A stretch of DNA of 64,000 nucleotides from Gemmatimonadaceae bacterium (GTDB taxonomy: Bacteria; Gemmatimonadota; Gemmatimonadetes; Gemmatimonadales; Gemmatimonadaceae), in assembly GCA_019186945.1 (NCBI GenBank), contig JABAQJ010000007.1:517074-581073 (forward strand), written 5' to 3'. The translations under genes and the position numbers were made by a program. Positions within the stretch are counted from its first letter, which is position 1, and the number at the start of each line of letters is the position of its first letter. The notes under the pieces are model-generated. The model saw only the letters and a program-made list of their open reading frames with translations, was not told where the DNA came from and searched no databases. This document shows, in pieces, positions 1 to 8,668 of this stretch.

Positions 1-2
1 TG

Positions 3-305
3 CTGCCGTCTCTGATGTCGCGTCCGATCACCTTGCGCCACATGCGACGGCTATCGCGGCGCTACTGCAACGGCCACGTGTCGCGCGTTGGGACGTCGGT
101 GTACCTGGAAGTGCCGCAGTCGGTCACGCTGGATTCGGCGCCGAGGTCGGTGGGCTGCACATATTACGAGTCGGGCCTGAAGGAGCTGCTTCGTCTGCTG
201 GTCAACAGCGTGGGGGCGGTCGAGCACTATCGATGTGCAGCGAGGTCGGAGGGTACATGCTCGTGGCGCGCGGAGTGGCGACCGTCGCACAACCCATCGG
301 AGTAG
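3..305 (+). CDS. C-terminal fragment of a V4R/HNOB-like sensory-domain protein
   Basis: Open frame entering from the left edge and ending at TAG 303-305, 6 nt before the next gene, so the 5' part lies outside the window. The last 40 residues contain YYESGLKELL, then a Cys-Ser-Trp...Trp ending (residues GTCSWRAEW). This resembles the end of V4R and heme-NO-binding type domains, where a Gly-Asp-x-x-Cys-x-[FY]-x-x-x-W closing strand is typical. Here the usual Asp is Glu. Only about 100 residues are visible, so the ligand and partner domains cannot be judged. The family assignment is an inference from that short ending. Confidence 0.45.
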   Translation: MPSLMSRPITLRHMRRLSRRYCNGHVSRVGTSVYLEVPQSVTLDSAPRSVGCTYYESGLKELLRLLVNSVGAVEHYRCAARSEGTCSWRAEWRPSHNPSE

Positions 306-311
306 TCCGTC

Positions 312-1490
312 ATGCTCAACCCCGACACATTGCCCGATTTCCAGCGCGCCATTGCCGACGCTGGCCTGGATGGCTGGCTCCTCTACGACTTCCGGAACTG
401 CAACCCGATCGCGCAGTCCGTTGCCGGCGTTGGCGGACACATCACACGACGCTTCCTGGTTTGGATCCCGCGCGAGGGGATGCCAACCGCGGTGACGCAT
501 GCCATCGAGCAGACGATCTGGAACGGCTGGTCTGAGGAGTTCGCCCGCGTGATCTATGCGTCATGGAGCGGCTTGGAGGAGCAGGTGGCCGCGCTGGTCG
601 GTGGCAAGCGAATAGCGATGGAGTACTCGCCGGGCGATGCTGTCCCGGTTGTTGATCGCGTGCCGGCGGGCGTGTTGGAGATGGTGCGAGGCAAGGGCGC
701 GACAGTGGTGTCGTCGGGCGATCTGGTAACGAGATTCTACGCGATGTGGTCGCCATCAGGGCTAGCATCGCACCGCCGTGCCGCCGAACACGTGGCGCGG
801 ATAGCGCGCGAGGCGATGCAGGTGGCGGGAACGCGCGTCCGTGCCGGCGAGTCGGTTACGGAGTACGACCTTCAGCGGTGGATCGTCGACGCGTTCACGC
901 GCGCCGGCCTGGAAACGGACCACCCGCCTAACGTGTCGATCGGCGCCAACGCCGCCAATCCGCACTACCAACCGTCGGCCAGCAGTTCGAGTCCCCTGGT
1001 AAACGGTGAGACGCTGCTGATCGACCTGTGGGCGACGGAACCCGACGGTATCTATGCCGATCAGACCTACATGGGTGCGCTCGGTACGCCGTCCGATCGC
1101 GCCGTCGACATCTGGCAAGCGGTACGAGACGCGCGAGATGCCGCCATCGCGACGGCGCGCGCTCTGGCGGAAACGCGGAGCCGCCCTAGCGGCGCAGTCA
1201 TCGACGACGCCGCCCGTGAAGTCGTTCGCGCCCGAGGGTACGCGGACTGGTTCTTTCACCGCACCGGTCACTCGATCGACGCGCGCGACCTGCACGGCGC
1301 CGGCCCGAATCTCGACAACCTCGAAACGCGCGAGGAAAGGTTGCTGCTGCCGGGCGTCGGTTTCTCGATCGAACCCGGCGTGTACATCGCCGGCGAGATT
1401 GGCGTGCGAAGCGAGGTGAACGCGTACTACGGCGACGGCGAATTGATCGTCACTCCCATGGCCTATCAGACAGACCTGTTCCTGTTGTGA
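312..1490 (+). CDS. M24 family metallopeptidase (Xaa-Pro aminopeptidase-like)
   Basis: 392-residue cytosolic peptidase of the pita-bread M24 fold, which normally removes N-terminal residues preceding proline or acts on dipeptides. The N-terminal creatinase-like domain covers about residues 1-150 and the catalytic domain about 155-392. All five expected metal ligands are visible: D238 (LLIDLW), D250 (YADQTY), H320 (RTGHSID), E354 (FSIEPGVY) and E368 (VRSEVNAYY). The start ATG has GGAG about 12 nt upstream. The stop overlaps the GTG of the following amino-acid permease by 3 nt (GTGA), suggesting peptide breakdown coupled to amino-acid transport. There is no signal peptide. Confidence 0.85.
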   Translation: MLNPDTLPDFQRAIADAGLDGWLLYDFRNCNPIAQSVAGVGGHITRRFLVWIPREGMPTAVTHAIEQTIWNGWSEEFARVIYASWSGLEEQVAALVGGKRIAMEYSPGDAVPVVDRVPAGVLEMVRGKGATVVSSGDLVTRFYAMWSPSGLASHRRAAEHVARIAREAMQVAGTRVRAGESVTEYDLQRWIVDAFTRAGLETDHPPNVSIGANAANPHYQPSASSSSPLVNGETLLIDLWATEPDGIYADQTYMGALGTPSDRAVDIWQAVRDARDAAIATARALAETRSRPSGAVIDDAAREVVRARGYADWFFHRTGHSIDARDLHGAGPNLDNLETREERLLLPGVGFSIEPGVYIAGEIGVRSEVNAYYGDGELIVTPMAYQTDLFLL

Positions 1491-2842
1491 TCGCTGGGCA
1501 TCCCGCCGCGCCGATGCCTGCGCCGTCCTCGGCCTCGCTGCGCCGCGAGCTTGGAGTGTTCTCGGCAAGTCTCATGGTTGTTGGCGGCATCATCGGGAGC
1601 GGGATCTTCTTCACGCCGGCCGAAGTAGCCAGGGCACTGCCTCACGGATCCTCGATTCTGGCTGTGTGGGCTATCGGCGGCGTCGTGGCGCTCGCGGGCG
1701 CGCTGACGTATGCCGAGCTGGGGGCGATGTTCCCGGACGCCGGTGGCGCCTACGTGTACATCCGCCATGCGTTCGGACCGCTGGCGTCGTTCCTCTATGG
1801 CTGGATGGCGATGTTGAGCATTGCTACCGGTGCGCTGGCAGCGGTAGCAATGGGTTTCGCGGGATACGTCGAGAGGTTCATGCCCCTCGACGTCGTCGGA
1901 GGGCGCATCGGACTGGCAGCGGGAACGCTCACCGTACTTGCGGCCACGAACTACGTCGGTGTTCGACCGGGAACGATCATCCAGAACGTGCTGACTCTTG
2001 CCAAGATTCTTGCTCTGACGGCGCTCATCGCGGGCGGACTCGCGCTCTGGCAGTCGCTTGGCAGTCCGCCTGTTCCCGATTCGGTGCCGGAGGCGCGCGA
2101 GTCCCTCGTCACCGGCTTCGCGACCGCCTTCGTGGCCGTGCTGTTCACCATTGGCGGCTGGCAGCAGATGAACATGATCGCCGGGGAGATTCGTGATCCG
2201 GACCGCTCCATACCGCGAGCGTTGGGGATCGGGATCGGGATCGTGATCGCGATCTATCTGGGCGTGAATGCCGTGTACCTGCGGGCGTTGGGCCGCGATG
2301 GGCTGGCGGCGAGCGCCGCTGTGGCGGCGGATACCGCGTCGCTGATGATCGGCTCGACCGGCGCGACACTGATTACCGTTAGCGCAATGCTGTCGATCCT
2401 CGGGTTCATCAACGTTGCGCTCCTGGGTAATTCACGCCTCCCGTACGCGATGGCCCGGGACAAGCACTTCATCGCGGCGGCCGGCGCCGTGCACAGGCGT
2501 TTCGGCACGCCGCACGTGGCGATCTCGATCCTGTGTGTCTGGTCGATCTTTTTGTTGCTGGTGACGCGTGGAGAAATCGGCGCGTTGCTCTCCGGCGTGG
2601 TGTTCGCGGACTGGATTTTCTTCGGGTTGGGCGCGGCCTCCGTGTTCGTCCTTCGCCGTCGCATGCCGGACGCGCGGCGACCGTATCGGGCGCTCGGCTA
2701 CCCGTTGATCCCGGCACTGTTCGTCGTGGCCGCCGCGGTCGGTGTGGTCAGCGCGATCCTCAGCGCGCCGGGGACGTCCGCGTTCGGTGCCGCACTGCTC
2801 GCTGCCGGCGTGGTCTGGTATCGCGTCGTAACGCGACGTTAG
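1487..2842 (+). CDS. APC superfamily amino-acid permease
   Basis: Inner-membrane amino-acid transporter of about 450 residues with about 12 predicted hydrophobic segments. The first membrane segment carries the APC signature VGGIIGSGIFFTPAEVA, followed by GALTYAELGAMFPDAGGAYVY, which is typical of the APC/LAT group. GTG at 1487 overlaps the TGA of the upstream peptidase; an ATG at 1514 is an alternative that would shorten the protein by nine residues. Neither has a strong Shine-Dalgarno, and the coupled start is preferred. The stop codon TAG is itself part of a CGTTAGG word. Substrate cannot be assigned from sequence. Confidence 0.85.
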   Translation: MIAGHPAAPMPAPSSASLRRELGVFSASLMVVGGIIGSGIFFTPAEVARALPHGSSILAVWAIGGVVALAGALTYAELGAMFPDAGGAYVYIRHAFGPLASFLYGWMAMLSIATGALAAVAMGFAGYVERFMPLDVVGGRIGLAAGTLTVLAATNYVGVRPGTIIQNVLTLAKILALTALIAGGLALWQSLGSPPVPDSVPEARESLVTGFATAFVAVLFTIGGWQQMNMIAGEIRDPDRSIPRALGIGIGIVIAIYLGVNAVYLRALGRDGLAASAAVAADTASLMIGSTGATLITVSAMLSILGFINVALLGNSRLPYAMARDKHFIAAAGAVHRRFGTPHVAISILCVWSIFLLLVTRGEIGALLSGVVFADWIFFGLGAASVFVLRRRMPDARRPYRALGYPLIPALFVVAAAVGVVSAILSAPGTSAFGAALLAAGVVWYRVVTRR

Positions 2843-2926
2843 GCGCCGAGCATCGACGCGGCGGAGGGCCGTGGTTCCAGGGTGAATCGACCCGGCTTTT
2901 CCAGAGACTCAGTTATTTGAGTGCCC

Positions 2927-2963
2927 GGGGTCAGAGTCCTTTCGGTCCTTTCGGGGTCAGAGT
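2927..2963 (+). repeat. Short GGGGTCAGAGT repeat pair
   Basis: GGGGTCAGAGT occurs at 2927-2937 and again at 2953-2963, separated by a tandem 9-mer TCCTTTCGG (2937-2945 and 2946-2954). Words of the form GGGGTCAGA[CG]T are also seen inverted at 13769-13779 and 13818-13828. From general experience such words accompany REP-like elements mobilised by Y1 (RAYT) transposases in many genomes, but no such transposase gene is present here. Confidence 0.5.
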
Positions 2964-2968
2964 GCACG

Positions 2969-3005
2969 AAAAAATGGAGCCGCCCGGTTTCCCGAGCGGC
3001 TCCAT
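2969..3005 (-). terminator. Rho-independent terminator of the subtilase gene
   Basis: Perfect 10-bp stem ATGGAGCCGC (2974-2983) with GCGGCTCCAT (2996-3005), 12-nt loop. On the minus strand the stem is followed by six U (A-run 2969-2974). It lies 24 nt past the stop of the S8 protease gene. The same hairpin could also weakly stop the convergent plus-strand permease transcript, but lacks a T-tract on that side. Confidence 0.8.
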
Positions 3006-3028
3006 TTCGTCTTCGATGCCGGTAAGGA

Positions 3029-4291
3029 CTATGGATCGAAGTTGACGGACGGACGAGAGTTGTGAAGCAACTTGTTTGGCGACCCCGGGCCGATGAGCTG
3101 CACCACGCCGTTCGTCGCGTAGTTCCAGATCGCATTGCGAACCTGAGTGGGCGTCTTTCCAGGGAAATTTCCCAGGTAAACCGCTGCGACTCCCGCGAAA
3201 TGAGGGGCTGCCATCGACGTACCGGAAATGATCACGGCGGCAGTGTTGCTGGTGTACCAGGCGCCAAGGATGTTGGTCCCCGGGGCATAGCCGTCCAGGC
3301 ACGTACCGTGGTTCGAGTAGTAGGCTTCCTCGTCCGGTGCTGCCGGCGGAGTGGCGAAGCCCGGGTCATTGCCGGTCGCACCGATGGTGTTGGCACTGGG
3401 CTCGCTGGCCGGCGAATAGAAGCAAGCGTCATCGTCGCTGTTTCCAGCCGCCACCGCGTAGACAACGCCGTCGGCGACCGATGCCGCGACCGCGGCGTTC
3501 ATCGCCGCGCTGTAACCACCGCCCAGGCTCATGTTGGCGACCGCACCCTGTCCCGCAAGGTGATCCGTCGTCACGCGGTTGATCCCATCGATCACGTCGG
3601 TCGTGGTGCCGTTGCCGGAGCAGTCGAGTACGCGTGACGCGTAGATGGTCGCATCCTCGGCGAAGCCATAGTTGATGCCGGCGGCCATGCTGGCTACCGA
3701 TGTCCCGTGGCCGTGGCAGTCAGCGGCTACCGGATCGTTTCCGACTTCGTCGTACAGGTAGTAGGCGCGACCGGTGAATTCCGTGTGCGTTGGATTGATC
3801 CCGGTGTCGATGACGTAAATCTTCACGCCCGTACCTGCGTTCGGATAAAACGCTTTGAGGTTGTTCAGCGGGAGCGTGCGGTCACTGACACGATCCCAGC
3901 CCCACGAACAGCCGAAGAGCGCGCCCGGATTCAGGCAGGGCTTCTGGGCGTTCGTATGGTACATCTGGCTCTGTTCGACGTAGGCCACGTTCGGGTTGCG
4001 GCGGACGGCATCCAGCTTCGACGCGGGGATGCGGATGGCGAGCCCGATGAGGCCTTCCGTCCACTCCGAGAGGACGACGCCTCCCAGCCTCCGGACTTTG
4101 GCCGCTTCGGAGGCAACGCTTCCCCCATCCGACTTCAGGACGACCACGTACTCGTTAGGGACCAACTCGGCGTTCACCGACGCGCTGTTGCTCACCAGAC
4201 GCGCGAGCGGCTCGCCAGTACTGCCCGTGGAATCGGCGCACGCCGCGACCAGCGCGCCCAGGGCGGTAATACCAAGGACCTTCCGAAGCAT
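3029..4291 (-). CDS. Secreted subtilisin-like serine protease (S8, proteinase K type), lipoprotein signal
   Basis: 420-residue exported peptidase. N-terminus MLRKVLGITALGALVAACAD is a signal sequence with a lipobox-like AAC, so it may be lipid-anchored. An I9-type inhibitor propeptide spans about residues 45-107. The catalytic domain has D162 (YVIDTG), H195 (HGHGT), oxyanion N284 (AAGNS) and S359 (GTSMAAPH), all intact. ATG at 4291 was chosen over the longer upstream frame because GGAGG lies at 4301-4305, nine bases ahead, and because it places the signal peptide at the N-terminus. The gene is monocistronic: it has its own promoter (4390-4417) and terminator (2969-3005). Confidence 0.9.
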   Translation of the reverse strand: MLRKVLGITALGALVAACADSTGSTGEPLARLVSNSASVNAELVPNEYVVVLKSDGGSVASEAAKVRRLGGVVLSEWTEGLIGLAIRIPASKLDAVRRNPNVAYVEQSQMYHTNAQKPCLNPGALFGCSWGWDRVSDRTLPLNNLKAFYPNAGTGVKIYVIDTGINPTHTEFTGRAYYLYDEVGNDPVAADCHGHGTSVASMAAGINYGFAEDATIYASRVLDCSGNGTTTDVIDGINRVTTDHLAGQGAVANMSLGGGYSAAMNAAVAASVADGVVYAVAAGNSDDDACFYSPASEPSANTIGATGNDPGFATPPAAPDEEAYYSNHGTCLDGYAPGTNILGAWYTSNTAAVIISGTSMAAPHFAGVAAVYLGNFPGKTPTQVRNAIWNYATNGVVQLIGPGSPNKLLHNSRPSVNFDP

Positions 4292-4596
4292 GGGGGTGCT
4301 CCTCCAGGGATGATGTGGCATGGCACTGGCAGATCCGGCTGCCCGCCCTGCCTAACGAAACGATGCGGGCAGCCAGCGCCATGCCGTCCATCATACTGTC
4401 CGGCTGCAACCTGTCAATGCTCTCTCCATCTCTGGTCGTTCCTGCCGCCCACCTGTTGCGGCGATGCCTCACGGATCCGTCGAACAGGCCCCCGGTGCTC
4501 GGCCGCGTCCCGAAGTCTGCCGGCCCGGGATCTGGGCCGACGAAGCCCACGAAGTGCTGTGGTTGAGCGTGGCTGGCCCGTCCGTGCAACCGTGCC
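4292..4596. other. 305-bp intergenic region holding the subtilase promoter and leader hairpin
   Basis: Between the unknown protein downstream of ctaB and the subtilase, both read leftward. It contains the subtilase Shine-Dalgarno (4301-4305), a leader stem GGCTGCCCGC/GCGGGCAGCC (4337-4346 with 4365-4374) whose loop contains one CCTAACG word (4351-4357), and the promoter at 4390-4417. The remaining stretch to 4596 shows no convincing gene on either strand. Confidence 0.6.
4390..4417 (-). promoter_or_regulatory. Sigma70-type promoter of the subtilase gene
   Basis: On the minus strand TTGACA (4417-4412), a 16-bp spacer, then TATGAT (4395-4390). This is six of six to the -35 consensus and five of six to the -10. 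Expected start of transcription is near 4383, giving a leader of about 90 nt that includes the 10-bp stem at 4337-4374. Confidence 0.7.
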
Positions 4597-4923
4597 TCAA
4601 TGCTCGCCTGGACGACCGGACACCGTGGTGCCCGGGCCTGACTCCGGGAGGCCGCGCAACCAGAGGTGCACCCGGTACAGTTCCGCACCTAACGAACTTC
4701 CCGACGCGGCAGCCTCATCGAGCGAGACCGCGAGCACGGCGGCGTCGACATCGTATTCCCGTCCCGGAGAGTTCAGGGTATCGGTCGTCCACTCGCGCAC
4801 GCGAACCTGCCCGTCTCGCGGTCGCCCGATCAGCAGGAGACGCTCCGAACCGCCAGGGCCGCCGATAATGCGCAATGTGAGGAACGCGTCGTCTCCGGCA
4901 GCCGCCGTCGGAGTGCCCGTCAC
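4597..4923 (-). CDS. Small protein of unknown function coupled to ctaB
   Basis: 108-residue soluble-looking protein. Its GTG start (4923-4921) overlaps the ctaB TGA as GTGA, which decides the start; the open frame continues upstream but only inside ctaB. Visible features are a probable beta-rich core (FLTLRIIGGPGGSERLLLIG, then VRVREW, then DVDAAVLAVSLDEAAA, then AELYRVHLWLRGLPE), with no signal peptide and no cysteine. No family is recognised. Position at the end of the heme A operon suggests expression together with ctaA and ctaB, but gives no biochemical role. Confidence 0.6.
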   Translation of the reverse strand: MTGTPTAAAGDDAFLTLRIIGGPGGSERLLLIGRPRDGQVRVREWTTDTLNSPGREYDVDAAVLAVSLDEAAASGSSLGAELYRVHLWLRGLPESGPGTTVSGRPGEH

Positions 4924-5810
4924 AGTGTGGCTCTCCGGTCCACCACCATGGCGACGAACAGGAGCGCGAGGTAGAGCAGCGAGTACTTGTAGGTTGCCCA
5001 CGCGGGCTGGGTGAACGACTCCGCGCTCCGGACCTTCAGGACTCCGCGGAGCAGAATGGCACCAAGGACGATCGCTGCGACGAGGTAAATCGGTCCGAAT
5101 GCGCCGAATGCGACTGGCAATACGGTGACCGCAACCAGGATCAACGTATACCACAGCATCTGATCCATCGTTTCCCTGGCTCCCCAAACGAGCGGAGCCA
5201 TGGGGATGCCGGCGCGCCCGTAGTCGCTTTGCTTGAGCAGAGCCAAGGCCCAGAAATGCGGCGGAGTCCAGTAGAAGACCATCAGGAACAGGAAGACAGC
5301 GGTGAGGTCCAGGGAACCGGTCATCGCTGCCCAGCCGACCAGTGGCGGGAATGCACCGGCCGCACCGCCGATCACGATGTTCTGCGGCGATGTGCGCTTG
5401 AGCCAGCGCGTGTAGATGAAGACGTAGAAGTAGAAGCCGCCCAACGCCAGGGCCGCGGTCAGCACATTGACGAACTGGGCCAGCAGCCAGGTAGCAGCCA
5501 CGGCCAGGGCGACCCCGAAGGCGAGTACGGCTAGTGCCTCCATTCGTCCGCTCGGGATCGGGCGAAGGCGGGTCCGGGCCATGACGTCATCGATGTCGCG
5601 GTCCAGGTACATGTTGACCGCATTTGCGCCGCCCGCCATCAGGTAGCCGCCGATGCTGACCAGCAACAAGAGACTGAGCGATGGCGTTCCGGCGACGTAC
5701 ATGGGTGCGATGGTCGTGACCAGCAGCAGCGAGATGATGCGCGGCTTCGTAAGTGCGACCAGGTCGCGCAGAAGACCAGCGCTCGAGCGCGGCACCGCGA
5801 CTCCAGTCAC
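4920..5810 (-). CDS. ctaB: Protoheme IX farnesyltransferase (heme O synthase)
   Basis: UbiA-superfamily integral membrane prenyltransferase of about 296 residues that adds the farnesyl chain to heme b, giving heme O for conversion to heme A. The family signatures are intact: NMYLDRDIDDVMART (N-x3-D-x3-D), YTRWLKRTSPQNIVIGGAAGAFPPLVGWAA, and FYWTPPHFWALAL, with about nine hydrophobic segments. GTG at 5810 overlaps the ctaA TGA (GTGA) and gives a normal family length; a longer upstream frame merely runs antisense-like through ctaA. Middle gene of the ctaA-ctaB operon. Confidence 0.93.
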   Translation of the reverse strand: MTGVAVPRSSAGLLRDLVALTKPRIISLLLVTTIAPMYVAGTPSLSLLLLVSIGGYLMAGGANAVNMYLDRDIDDVMARTRLRPIPSGRMEALAVLAFGVALAVAATWLLAQFVNVLTAALALGGFYFYVFIYTRWLKRTSPQNIVIGGAAGAFPPLVGWAAMTGSLDLTAVFLFLMVFYWTPPHFWALALLKQSDYGRAGIPMAPLVWGARETMDQMLWYTLILVAVTVLPVAFGAFGPIYLVAAIVLGAILLRGVLKVRSAESFTQPAWATYKYSLLYLALLFVAMVVDRRATL

Positions 5811-6838
5811 GCGCTTACCCCACTGGTGGCCGGTTCCGACGGAGAGCGGTCGGATGCGGCTTCGGCGCGTGGTTCGACCCTGCTGATGTGTGCGACGTAG
5901 GCCATGAAGCAAACTGCCACCCACGCCAGCGTGCCCACGGCTTCATGAAGCGAGCGCCAGATGGCCGGGAGAGACAGTTCTACCATGACAGCAGCGACAG
6001 CCACCTGAGCGAGCGTTGTGGTAGTGGCGAGCAACGCCATCGGCGCGACGATGCGTTCGCCGCGTCGACGGGTACCGACGGCGAGTCCGGCAAGGTGAAA
6101 CGTCAGCAGAAACGCCAGCACGCGATGGGTGAACTGCAGGTGCTGTGACGGATCCGTGGGGAGCAGGCCGCCTGCGCACAGGGGGAACCCGGTGCAGCTC
6201 GAATTGGCGCCTGGAACATGCGCTGTCAGGGCGCCGAGAACGAGCGTGAGAAACGCAATCGCGGCGGCGCCGTACGCCGACCTGGCGGTTCGACGGCTGG
6301 TCGGCACCGATGCGGCGTGCGGATTGGCAGCGCGATCCAACGATGATGCACCCGATGACCGTGCGTCGTATTCTCTTTCTTTGATTCGGGGGCGGGGGCC
6401 CGCGCGTACGATCGCCACCACCATCGCTCCCAGGAGCGACATGGCAATCGCCAGGTGCGTCACAATGACCGCCTTGTTCGCCAAGGCAAGGATTACCGTC
6501 ACAGCGCCGAACAGCGCCGCTGCAACCACCAGTCCAGCCGCGACCAGCAACGGCCACAGCACCCCACCGCTTCCTCCGACGCCGGGCTCTCGCCGCCTGC
6601 GCCACGCCCAGGCCACGCAAACCAGAATCGCCGCCGTAAGCGTCGCCGCGAAGTACCGGTGCGAGACCTCGATGATCAGGTCCGGGCGGGAGAACGGCGG
6701 AAACCAGTAGCCGTGACATCGCGGCCAATGCTCCCCGCACCCCATTCCCGAACCAGTGATGCGCACGATGGCACCGAAAACGATATGGCCGACGGCGAAG
6801 ACGAGCGTCGCCCACGACAATCGCCGCAGCCCCGTCAT
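5807..6838 (-). CDS. ctaA: Heme A synthase (COX15/CtaA family)
   Basis: About 343 residues with eight hydrophobic segments; oxidises the C8 methyl of heme O to a formyl group to make heme A. Heme-ligand histidine regions are visible as EVSHRYFAAT, VIVTHLAIA, QFTHRVLAF and SLHEAVGTLAW. Two cysteine pairs typical of Bacillus-type CtaA are present (GCGEHWPRC and CTGFPLC). ATG at 6838 overlaps the TGA of the preceding COX2-like stub (ATGA) and is preferred over the longer open frame, which gives an unlikely charged N-terminus. A charged linker of about 50 residues sits between the two halves. Confidence 0.92.
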   Translation of the reverse strand: MTGLRRLSWATLVFAVGHIVFGAIVRITGSGMGCGEHWPRCHGYWFPPFSRPDLIIEVSHRYFAATLTAAILVCVAWAWRRRREPGVGGSGGVLWPLLVAAGLVVAAALFGAVTVILALANKAVIVTHLAIAMSLLGAMVVAIVRAGPRPRIKEREYDARSSGASSLDRAANPHAASVPTSRRTARSAYGAAAIAFLTLVLGALTAHVPGANSSCTGFPLCAGGLLPTDPSQHLQFTHRVLAFLLTFHLAGLAVGTRRRGERIVAPMALLATTTTLAQVAVAAVMVELSLPAIWRSLHEAVGTLAWVAVCFMAYVAHISRVEPRAEAASDRSPSEPATSGVSA

Positions 6839-7092
6839 CGCTCGACCACCTGCGCGCTGGGCGTTGCGGTGCGAGGTGACCAACTCCGCACGCGCGACCA
6901 GGTCAACACGAGCGTAGCCAAAAGCATCAGCGCCGGAAGCAACACCCACGCGGTCTCGCGGATCGCTGCCGCCCGCGACTTCTCGGCGCCGGGTGTGCGG
7001 CCGAGCAGCAACGAGCGCACCAACATCGCCTGTGCGACCAGCGCGAGGATCGCGGCGCACCAATACAAGAGGAAGGAAAACCCGTGCGACAT
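6835..7092 (-). CDS. Two-helix membrane protein resembling the COX2 transmembrane domain
   Basis: About 85 residues from ATG 7092 (the open frame can extend to GTG 7179). Two membrane segments: FSFLLYWCAAILALVAQAML and, after a charged loop, IRETAWVLLPALMLLATLVL. The second has the E-x2-W-x3-P-A pattern seen in transmembrane helix 2 of cytochrome oxidase subunit II, but there is no room for a CuA domain. It leads the ctaA-ctaB operon by ATGA overlap. It may be an oxidase assembly factor or a relic of subunit II; both readings are inference. No good Shine-Dalgarno supports either start. Confidence 0.6.
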   Translation of the reverse strand: MSHGFSFLLYWCAAILALVAQAMLVRSLLLGRTPGAEKSRAAAIRETAWVLLPALMLLATLVLTWSRVRSWSPRTATPSAQVVER

Positions 7093-7276
7093 GAACTTGG
7101 AGGGATGACGACTCGTGCGTACCCAACCTGCGTACCGCGCACTCAAATCAATGCGCGTCCCCACCCTGGCGAAAGTCACCGCAACGCCGTCAAGTCACGG
7201 GAATGCCGTGTGGGGCCAACCACCGGAATCACACGCACCTAGCCGGAGCCCGATCACGCACCTACCATAAGCGGCC

Positions 7277-8665
7277 ATGAGTACACCTGATCGCCTTGCC
7301 CTCGCCACCCCCCCGGCGTCAGCCAGATCCGGTTCGCCACTGCCTCGTCGCATCGGGTTGTGGAGCGCCATAGCCGTCGTCATTGGCTCGACCATCGGCT
7401 CAGGCATCTTCCGGACGCCGGCGGGTATCGCGGATCGCGTTCCCGGAACGTTCCCGATGTTGACGATCTGGGTGCTGGGCGGCGCGGTGGCGCTTTGTGG
7501 CGCGCTGACGTTGGCCGAGGTAGCGACAGCAATCCCTGCCACGGGTGGCTTCTACGCTTTTCTGCGCGATGCCTGGGGACGTCTCCCGGCGTTCCTGTTC
7601 GGGTGGTCTCAGCTTACGATCGTCCGGGCGGCCGCCTTGGGGGCCATCGCCATCACGTTCAGCGAGTACTTCCTGCGCGTGCTGGGTTACGATCCGACCA
7701 TCGCGCCGTACAACCAGTATGCCCACTACCTGGCGGCGGTTGCAATTGCGGTGACCGCCGTCTTCAACATCGTCGGGGTACGCTGGGGCACTACGGTGAC
7801 GAACCTGACCACCATGGCGAAGTTTGGCGGGCTCGTCTTCATCGTGCTCGTGGCGGTGACCGTCGGACTACCGCGAACAGGCGGTTACTTCGCTCCAGCG
7901 ATGCCGGTTGAGCCGCTCGCCGCCAGTTCGTATGGATTGGCGCTGGTGTCGGTTCTCTGGGCATACGACGGCTGGGGGGACGTCAGCTATGTGGCCGGCG
8001 AGGTGACCGACCCCACGAAGAACCTGCCTCGCGCACTCATCGGCGGAACGCTGGCGGTGATCGCGATCTACCTGCTGGCCAACGTTGCCTATCTCTCGGT
8101 GCTCACGATCGAGGAGATGCGGGTTTCCAAGCTGGTGGCGGCCGACGTTGCCGAGCGCTTGATGGGGCGACCCGGCGTCGTCCTCGTCTCGACGACGGTG
8201 ACACTCTCGACGTTCGGTACGATGAGTGTCGTCCTCCTCACCAGTCCCCGCGTCCTGTTCGCCATGGCCGACGACGGTCTTCTCTTTCGCCGGGTAGCCG
8301 CCGTACACCCACGATTCCAGACGCCGCACGTGGCGATCTCGCTGGTGGCGGTCCTGGGTGTGAGTTTCGTCCTCCTGAACACGTTCGAGAAGCTTGCCGA
8401 CACGTTCGTGATTGCCATGTTGCCGTTTTATGCTGGCGGCGTGGGCGCGATCTATCGGTTGCGAGCGCGCCCGGGATATGTCCCGAAGTTCCGCGCGTTA
8501 GGCTACCCGGTCGTGCCAGCCATCTTCCTCGCGGCGGTGGCTTACCTTCTCGTCAACCAGATCGTCGACCCTGGCACGAGGATGTGGGCACTTGGCATTT
8601 TCATCGTGATCCTGGCCGGCATCCCGGTCTATCGGCTGACTGTCGGCCGAGCGGCACCGAGGTAG
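7277..8665 (+). CDS. APC superfamily amino-acid permease
   Basis: 462-residue inner-membrane transporter with about 12 hydrophobic segments, similar in organisation to the permease at 1487-2842. The first segment has VVIGSTIGSGIFRTPAGIA, followed by CGALTLAEVATAIPATGG and a conserved ALVSVLWAYDGWGDVSYVAGEVTDP stretch typical of LAT-like exchangers. The start at ATG 7277 leaves a 97 to 184 bp divergent promoter region shared with the heme A operon. The stop is 3 nt before the creatininase-family gene, so the two are probably one transcript. Confidence 0.87.
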   Translation: MSTPDRLALATPPASARSGSPLPRRIGLWSAIAVVIGSTIGSGIFRTPAGIADRVPGTFPMLTIWVLGGAVALCGALTLAEVATAIPATGGFYAFLRDAWGRLPAFLFGWSQLTIVRAAALGAIAITFSEYFLRVLGYDPTIAPYNQYAHYLAAVAIAVTAVFNIVGVRWGTTVTNLTTMAKFGGLVFIVLVAVTVGLPRTGGYFAPAMPVEPLAASSYGLALVSVLWAYDGWGDVSYVAGEVTDPTKNLPRALIGGTLAVIAIYLLANVAYLSVLTIEEMRVSKLVAADVAERLMGRPGVVLVSTTVTLSTFGTMSVVLLTSPRVLFAMADDGLLFRRVAAVHPRFQTPHVAISLVAVLGVSFVLLNTFEKLADTFVIAMLPFYAGGVGAIYRLRARPGYVPKFRALGYPVVPAIFLAAVAYLLVNQIVDPGTRMWALGIFIVILAGIPVYRLTVGRAAPR

Positions 8666-8668
8666 CGC

